Shown here one piece after another: positions 6,008-9,172 of a DNA stretch of 9,172 bases; positions within the stretch are counted from its first letter, which is position 1; the number at the start of each line of letters is the position of its first letter. The position numbers and the translations under genes are program-made. Under the pieces are notes generated by a model. It searched no databases and was not told where the DNA came from. It saw only the letters and a program-made list of their open reading frames with translations. Source of the DNA: Gaiellales bacterium (GTDB lineage Bacteria; Actinomycetota; Thermoleophilia; Gaiellales; F1-60-MAGs149); NCBI GenBank assembly GCA_030831375.1, contig JAURLF010000030.1:1-9172 (forward strand), read 5' to 3'.

Positions 6008-6715
6008 GTGAGCGTCCCCGTCCGCACGGAGTCCCACGGCGCGCTGCGCGTGATCGCGCTCAACGACCCGCCGACCCGCAACGCGCTCGGCCCGCTCGCC
6101 GCCGACCGCCTCGCCGAGGCCCTCGTCGCGGCGGCCGACGACCCGGATGCGCGGCTCGTGATGCTGACGGGCGACGGCGGCGTCTTCTGCTCGGGGGCGG
6201 CGATCCGCGCCTGGGAGTCCGCTGACGGGACGGGGGAGACCCTGACCGACGTCGGCACCGAGCTCTGCGAGTTGATCGAGCGGCTGCCCGTGCCCGTCGT
6301 CGCCGCCCTGCCCGGGCACGCCGTCGGCGGCGGTGCCGAGCTCGCGCTGGCCGCGGACTGGCGCATCGCCGACCCCGCGGCCGAGCTGCGCTTCGTGCAC
6401 ACGGGCTTCGGGCTGATCCCCGGCTTCGGCGGCCTCGCCCGGCTCGAGCTGCTCGCCGGCCGCGGGCGTGCGCTCGAGCTGCTCGCCACGCGCGCGCAGA
6501 TCGGGGCCGAGGAGGCCGCGCGGATCGGCCTCGCCGACGCCGTCGTGCCGGCCGCCGACCAGCTCACGTGGTGCCTGGCCCGGGCCGAGGCGATGCAGGG
6601 CTCCGCACGCGGCGCCGTCTCCGCGCTCAAGCACGCGCTCTGGACGGGCGATGAGCGCTCCGCGTTCCTGCACGTCTGGCCGGACCGGCAGCTGCCCGAC
6701 CGACTCGGGTCCTAG
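6008..6715 (+). CDS. Enoyl-CoA hydratase/isomerase (crotonase) family protein
   Basis: A 235-residue soluble acyl-CoA enzyme of the crotonase superfamily, slightly short for the family (about 250-260). The first oxyanion-hole segment is at about 59-66 (VFCSGAAI, matching AFCAGADI-type sequences). The second is at 103-112 (GHAVGGGAEL), followed by LAADWRIA and the IPGFGG loop (137-142). Glu111 corresponds to the first catalytic glutamate of enoyl-CoA hydratase (Glu144 of the rat enzyme). At the position of the second (Glu164) my alignment places His131 in FVHTGFGLIPG. A classical hydratase is therefore uncertain; isomerase, hydrolase or another crotonase reaction is possible, and the acyl-CoA substrate is unknown. 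The GTG start at 6008 is chosen because a longer in-frame start would overlap the CcmI-like gene and TAGGCT lies 7 nt upstream. No other fatty-acid gene is nearby. Confidence 0.88.
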   Translation: MSVPVRTESHGALRVIALNDPPTRNALGPLAADRLAEALVAAADDPDARLVMLTGDGGVFCSGAAIRAWESADGTGETLTDVGTELCELIERLPVPVVAALPGHAVGGGAELALAADWRIADPAAELRFVHTGFGLIPGFGGLARLELLAGRGRALELLATRAQIGAEEAARIGLADAVVPAADQLTWCLARAEAMQGSARGAVSALKHALWTGDERSAFLHVWPDRQLPDRLGS

Positions 6716-6728
6716 GCGCCGCGTCGGC

Positions 6729-6734
6729 TACCCT
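6729..6734 (+). promoter_or_regulatory. -10 box TACCCT of the MIP18-family gene (leadered)
   Basis: TACCCT lies 25 nt before the ATG at 6760, which leaves a 5' leader of roughly 18-20 nt. Unlike the leaderless genes nearby, this one has a Shine-Dalgarno sequence in the leader, which supports the reading that the box position sets the initiation mode. Confidence 0.5.
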
Positions 6735-6747
6735 GAGGGCCAACCGC

Positions 6748-6755
6748 GAAAGGGA
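6748..6755 (+). promoter_or_regulatory. Ribosome binding site GAAAGGGA of the MIP18-family gene
   Basis: A purine-rich GAAAGGGA ends 4 nt before the ATG at 6760. It fixes this start, which also matches the expected N-terminus of the family. Confidence 0.6.
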
Positions 6756-6759
6756 TCGC

Positions 6760-7065
6760 ATGAGCGCAGTCACCAAGGAGCAGGTCCTCGACGCCCTCAA
6801 CCAGGTCGAGGATCCCGAGCTGATGATGGGCATCGTCGACATCGGCCTCGTCTACGAGGTCGACGTGGACGCCGAGAGCAACATCAAGGCCACCTACTCG
6901 CTGACCTCGATGGGCTGCCCGGCCGGCCCGCACATCGCCGCCGAGATCGAGCGCGCGATGCGCGAGATCCCGGGCGTCGGCGAGGTCGAGGCCGAGCTCG
7001 TCTGGTCGCCGCCGTGGACCCCGGACCGGATGTCCGAGGACGCGAAGTTCGCGCTCGGCTTCTAG
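6760..7065 (+). CDS. MIP18/DUF59 family Fe-S cluster assembly factor (SufT/PaaD-like)
   Basis: A 101-residue cytosolic protein covering a complete MIP18 (DUF59) domain. Members help mature Fe-S proteins, as SufT in SUF systems, or act as PaaD in phenylacetyl-CoA oxygenase assembly. Visible signatures are the N-terminal helix with EDPELMMGIVDIGLVYEV (17-34), the strand with TSMGCPAGPHI (49-59) carrying the conserved Cys53, and the C-terminal VWSPPWTPDRMSEDAK (81-96), typical of stand-alone bacterial members. Length is normal. The ATG is supported by GAAAGGGA just upstream. The neighbours are neither suf nor paa genes, so the client protein cannot be told from context; general Fe-S carriage is the safer description. 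QueG nearby is an Fe-S enzyme, but no direct link is shown. It converges on rpsR. Confidence 0.93.
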   Translation: MSAVTKEQVLDALNQVEDPELMMGIVDIGLVYEVDVDAESNIKATYSLTSMGCPAGPHIAAEIERAMREIPGVGEVEAELVWSPPWTPDRMSEDAKFALGF

Positions 7066-7071
7066 TCGGGC

Positions 7072-7085
7072 GCGCGTCGACGCGC
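7072..7085. terminator. 14-bp perfect palindrome between convergent genes, possible bidirectional terminator
   Basis: GCGCGTCGACGCGC reads the same on both strands. It would form a 5-bp GC stem with a TCGA loop. It lies 6 bp after the stop of the MIP18-family gene and 34 bp from the stop of rpsR, in the 54-bp convergent gap. No T-tract follows on either strand, so it is not a canonical intrinsic terminator. Confidence 0.35.
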
Positions 7086-7119
7086 TGACGGGGACCGGGC
7101 GCTCGTCGGAACGGGCGGG

Positions 7120-7527
7120 CTAGGCGTCGTCGCCGACGGCGACGGCGTCCTCAGCGGGCGCCTCGACGGCCGCGACGGCCGTCTCCTCGACGACGCCGGC
7201 CTGCGTGGCCTCGGCGGACGCCATCGTCTGCTCATCGCCCTCGTCGCGCCGGCGGTCCGGGCGGCCGCCACCGCGGGCGCGCTCCAGCTTCGGCATCACG
7301 AAGGGCAGGAGGCCCATCTCGCGGGCCCGCTTGATCTCGCGCGCGGCGAGCGCCTGCTGGCGGCGCGAGAGGCCCGTCATGCGGCGCGAGCGGATCTTGC
7401 CGCGGTCCGACAGGAAGCGCTTCAGGCCCTCGACGTTGGTGTAGCGGATCTGGTCGTCCGAGATCTGGACGCGCTTGCGCTTCTTCGGAGGAGCGGTGGT
7501 CCGCTTGCGTCGAGCCTGCTGTGCCAC
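7120..7527 (-). CDS. rpsR: 30S ribosomal protein bS18 with acidic C-terminal extension
   Basis: bS18 is a small-subunit protein that pairs with bS6 on the platform of the 30S ribosome. The core spans about 28-76: RYTNVEGLKRFLSDRGKIRSRRMTG, then the helix SRRQQALAAREIKRAREMGLLPF, which is unmistakable for the family. The N-terminus (1-20) is very basic. No cysteine is present, so this is not the zinc-binding CxxC form. The total length of 135 residues is far above the usual 75-90. Residues about 80-135 form an extra tail, first Arg/Gly-rich and then Ala/Glu/Asp-rich, probably disordered. rpsR normally sits with rpsF, ssb and rplI; here it is solitary, 64 bp downstream of rnhA with its own promoter. 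The GTG start at 7527 has GGGAG (7538-7542) 10 nt upstream. Whether another rpsR exists elsewhere cannot be seen. Confidence 0.93.
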   Translation of the reverse strand: MAQQARRKRTTAPPKKRKRVQISDDQIRYTNVEGLKRFLSDRGKIRSRRMTGLSRRQQALAAREIKRAREMGLLPFVMPKLERARGGGRPDRRRDEGDEQTMASAEATQAGVVEETAVAAVEAPAEDAVAVGDDA

Positions 7528-7563
7528 GTGTGTGGATCTCCCGGTCGGGAAAAGGACCGCGGG

Positions 7564-7569
7564 AGCATA
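7564..7569 (-). promoter_or_regulatory. -10 box TATGCT of rpsR (leadered)
   Basis: Minus-strand TATGCT lies 36 nt before the GTG of rpsR, giving a leader of about 30 nt with GGGAGAT as the ribosome binding site. A weak TCCC-GACC-GGGA hairpin overlaps the binding site and might modulate its access. The 64-bp stretch 7528-7591 holds only these elements. Confidence 0.45.
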
Positions 7570-7591
7570 CAGGACCTCGGGAAACGCGGGC

Positions 7592-8047
7592 TCAGGTGCG
7601 CAGGGCGGCGTCGCGCGCCTCGACGGCGAGCCGGTCCGCCCGCTCGTTGAGCTCGATGCCGGCGTGGCCCTTGACGCGCTCGAAGCGCACCTCGTGCGAG
7701 TTGACCGCGGCGAGCAGCTCCTGCCACAGGTCCTGGTTCTCGACGGGCTTCTTCGCGGACGTCTTCCAGCCGTTCTTCTGCCACTTGTCGAGCCAGCCCG
7801 CCGTGAACGCCTTCTCCACGTAGGAGGCGTCGGTGACGATCACGACGCGCGAGGGCCGCGTCAGCGCGCCGAGCCCGCCGATCACGGCGCTCAGCTCCAT
7901 GCGGTTGTTGGTCGTGTGCGGGTCGCCGCCCGACACCTCGCGCTCGTGGCCCTGCCAGCGCAGGATCGCCGCCCAGCCGCCCGGTCCGGGGTTGCCCGAG
8001 CAGGCGCCGTCCGTCCAGATCTCGACCTCGTCCTCTCCCGACGGCAT
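7592..8047 (-). CDS. rnhA: Ribonuclease HI
   Basis: RNase HI cuts the RNA strand of RNA/DNA hybrids in the cytoplasm, removing R-loops and primers. The 151-residue length is typical (E. coli 155). All catalytic carboxylates are present: Asp13 in TDGACSGNPG, Glu51 in RMELSAVIGGL, Asp73 in VTDASYV, and Asp138 in NERADRLA. The conserved histidine is at 128 (VKGHAGIELNERAD). The substrate-handling region WQKNGWKTSAKKPVENQDLW (89-108) is also standard. A longer frame reaches 8092, but the ATG at 8047 gives the normal N-terminus and sits 7 nt after TACCCT, so it is chosen. It diverges from queG with only 31 bp between start codons and is followed by rpsR on the same strand. Confidence 0.97.
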   Translation of the reverse strand: MPSGEDEVEIWTDGACSGNPGPGGWAAILRWQGHEREVSGGDPHTTNNRMELSAVIGGLGALTRPSRVVIVTDASYVEKAFTAGWLDKWQKNGWKTSAKKPVENQDLWQELLAAVNSHEVRFERVKGHAGIELNERADRLAVEARDAALRT

Positions 8048-8054
8048 GCGCCCA

Positions 8055-8060
8055 AGGGTA
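8055..8060 (-). promoter_or_regulatory. -10 box TACCCT of rnhA, leaderless
   Basis: Minus-strand TACCCT is followed by 7 nt and the ATG of rnhA at 8047, with no Shine-Dalgarno sequence. Only 5 bp (GGGGG, 8061-8065) separate it from the opposite-strand -10 box of queG. Confidence 0.6.
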
Positions 8061-8065
8061 GGGGG

Positions 8066-8071
8066 TAGGCT
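8066..8071 (+). promoter_or_regulatory. -10 box TAGGCT of queG, leaderless
   Basis: TAGGCT is followed by 7 nt and the GTG of queG at 8079. The same hexamer and spacing occur at the enoyl-CoA hydratase-family gene (5995). Its -35 region would lie inside the first codons of rnhA. Confidence 0.6.
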
Positions 8072-8078
8072 CTCGGGC

Positions 8079-9077
8079 GTGAGCGCTCCCACCCTGGCCG
8101 AGCTGCAGGCGCTCGTCGATGCGGACGGGATCGTGCTCGGCGCCGCGGCCGCCGCGCCCTACGACGAGGCCGAGGCCGCGCTCGCCGATCGCGTCGCGCG
8201 CGGGCTCTGGGCCGATATGCGCTTCACGGCGGCCCGGCCCGAGGTCTCCTGCCACCCCGAGCGGGCGGTGCGCAATGCGGCGACGGTGGTGAGCGCGATC
8301 CTGCCCGTCTGGGAACCCGCGACGGAGCGCCCGGAGGGGCCCGTCGGGCGGCTGCCGCGCTACGCGTGGGGCGATCCGTACGGGGTCCTGCGCGCCGCGC
8401 TCGGCCGCGTCCGGGACCGCCTCGCCGAGGACGGCTTCCGCAGCGTCGTCCACGTCGACGCCAACCATCACGTCGACCGCGAGGGCGCGCGCCGGGCGGG
8501 TCTCACCTTCACGGGCAAGAGCACGATGGCGATCGCGCCCGGCCTCGGCACCTTCATCGCGATCGGCACCCTGATCACGGATGCCGCGCTCGAGCACGAC
8601 CCGCCAGAGCCCGTCCGGCAGGGTTGCGGCGACTGCACGCTCTGCATCGACGCCTGCCCGACGGGCGCCCTCGACGAGGCGTACGTGCTCGATGCGGAGG
8701 CCTGCGTGTCGTACTGGACGCAGAGCCGCCGCCAGGTCCCCGACGGGGTCGCGGAGGGCTTCGGGGACATGGTCTACGGCTGCGACGTCTGCCAGGACGT
8801 CTGCCCGTACAACCACGGCCCGATCGCGCGCCGCGCGGAGCGCGCGCCCACGGACGCCGGCTGGGTCCGTCTCGACGCGTGGCTCGAGGCCTCCGAGGAG
8901 GACCTCGTCACCCGCTACGCGCGGCTCTACGTGCCCGACCTCGACGGCCGCTACCTCAAGCGCAACGCCCTGATCGCGCTCGGCAACGGGCCCGTCGAGC
9001 ACCGCGAGCTGGCGCGGCCCTTCGCGGAGGGGGAGGACCCGGTGCTGGGGCCGGCGGGACGGCGGGCGCTCGGGTGA
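8079..9077 (+). CDS. queG: Epoxyqueuosine reductase QueG
   Basis: QueG is a cobalamin-dependent Fe-S enzyme that reduces epoxyqueuosine to queuosine in tRNAs with a GUN anticodon, the last step of the pathway. The 332-residue protein has the cobalamin-binding N-terminal region, with Asp127 in HVDANHHVDREGARRAGL and then TGKSTMAIAP, and a double [4Fe-4S] ferredoxin-like domain: C183-GD-C186-TL-C189-IDA-C193-P, Cys209, and C235-DV-C238-QDV-C242-PYN. A short C-terminal helical part with RYLKRNALIALGN closes it. DANHHVD rather than the proteobacterial DSAPVLE pattern recalls actinobacterial members as I know them. The GTG start is chosen from TAGGCT 7 nt upstream; a longer in-frame start at 7833 would run through rnhA on the other strand. 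No other queuosine gene is in view, so the cell may make the precursor elsewhere or salvage it. Confidence 0.95.
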   Translation: MSAPTLAELQALVDADGIVLGAAAAAPYDEAEAALADRVARGLWADMRFTAARPEVSCHPERAVRNAATVVSAILPVWEPATERPEGPVGRLPRYAWGDPYGVLRAALGRVRDRLAEDGFRSVVHVDANHHVDREGARRAGLTFTGKSTMAIAPGLGTFIAIGTLITDAALEHDPPEPVRQGCGDCTLCIDACPTGALDEAYVLDAEACVSYWTQSRRQVPDGVAEGFGDMVYGCDVCQDVCPYNHGPIARRAERAPTDAGWVRLDAWLEASEEDLVTRYARLYVPDLDGRYLKRNALIALGNGPVEHRELARPFAEGEDPVLGPAGRRALG

Positions 9078-9081
9078 GCGG

Positions 9082-9172
9082 CTAGCGCCGACGCGCCGAC
9101 GGCGAGCGCTTCGCCGCCTTCACGTCCCTCAGCACCTGGCCGGCACGGCGGGCGATGCGGGCGCGCAGCGCC
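9082..9172 (-). CDS. C-terminal fragment of an unidentified basic protein (5' part outside window)
   Basis: An open minus-strand frame enters from the right edge and ends at TAG (9082-9084). The last 29 residues include ARIARRAGQVLRDVKAAKRS and end in ARRR, a plausible basic helical tail with codon use like the neighbours. It would converge on queG with 4 bp between stop codons. The stretch is too short to identify, and it could be a chance open frame. Confidence 0.45.
   Translation of the reverse strand, partial: ALRARIARRAGQVLRDVKAAKRSPSARRR
9100..9116 (+). terminator. Possible hairpin downstream of queG
   Basis: CGGCGA-GCGCT-TCGCCG forms a perfect 6-bp stem with a 5-nt loop, beginning 22 bp after the queG stop. 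No T-tract follows. It also lies inside the presumed convergent gene, so it may simply reflect coding sequence. Confidence 0.25.

Noticed and set aside
7833..8078. N-terminal extension of QueG to 7833
   Set aside because: It overlaps rnhA on the opposite strand and gives sequence foreign to QueG. The GTG at 8079 follows TAGGCT by 7 nt and matches the family start.
8048..8092. Longer RNase HI start at 8092
   Set aside because: It would extend beyond the divergent promoters and into queG. The normal family N-terminus and a -10 box support 8047.
1..9172. Search for CRISPR arrays, insertion sequences, tRNA or rRNA genes, attachment sites and prophage or defence genes
   Set aside because: I saw no spaced direct repeats, transposase motifs, cloverleaf sequences or composition shifts. 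Gene content and codon use are uniform and housekeeping-like.

Overview
The window is a compact stretch of high-GC bacterial chromosome (third codon positions are almost all G or C). It carries ten well-supported genes or partial genes and one marginal gene end. The protein set suggests a deep-branching actinobacterium of the Thermoleophilia/Solirubrobacterales type: a CtpE-like P-type ATPase, an actinobacterial-style QueG, GTG starts at most genes, and many apparently leaderless promoters with a TANNNT -10 box. This taxonomic placement is inferred; no rRNA marker is present.

Layout. Positions 1-2888 (minus strand) hold a serine beta-lactamase-like hydrolase (1740-2888), then, 13 bp downstream, a CtpE-like cation-transporting P-type ATPase (start 1726) whose C-terminal part runs off the left edge. 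A 62-bp divergent intergenic region (2889-2950) separates these from a plus-strand run: a 74-residue protein of unknown function, a cytochrome c maturation block (ccmE 3225-3671, ccmF 3692-5689, a small CcmI-like membrane protein 5686-5997), an enoyl-CoA hydratase/isomerase-family protein (6008-6715) and a MIP18/DUF59 Fe-S assembly factor (6760-7065). A 54-bp convergent gap follows. Next, on the minus strand, come rnhA (RNase HI, 7592-8047) and then rpsR (bS18 with an unusual C-terminal tail, 7120-7527). queG (epoxyqueuosine reductase, 8079-9077) diverges from rnhA across only 31 bp, and a fragment of another minus-strand gene probably enters from the right edge.

How the genes work together. 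Only the ccm genes form an obvious functional unit: CcmE carries haem, CcmF joins it to apocytochrome c, and the CcmI-like protein probably presents the apocytochrome. The CcmE has a CxxxY haem-attachment motif instead of the usual HxxxY. The remaining genes are unrelated housekeeping functions (tRNA modification, Fe-S assembly, ribosome, RNA/DNA hybrid removal, ion transport). ccmF and the CcmI-like gene have Shine-Dalgarno sequences and no promoter of their own. Most other genes start 6-9 nt after a TANNNT box, which is expected if the mRNA begins at the start codon.

I found no mobile element, CRISPR array, tRNA, rRNA, phage gene or defence cassette. I see no clearly novel multi-gene system. 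The most interesting points are the recurrent leaderless promoter architecture, the abutting -10 boxes between rnhA and queG, the CxxxY-type CcmE in a System I locus of an apparent actinobacterium, the bS18 tail, and the beta-lactamase-fold protein with no visible signal peptide. No gap without a gene exceeds 65 bp.
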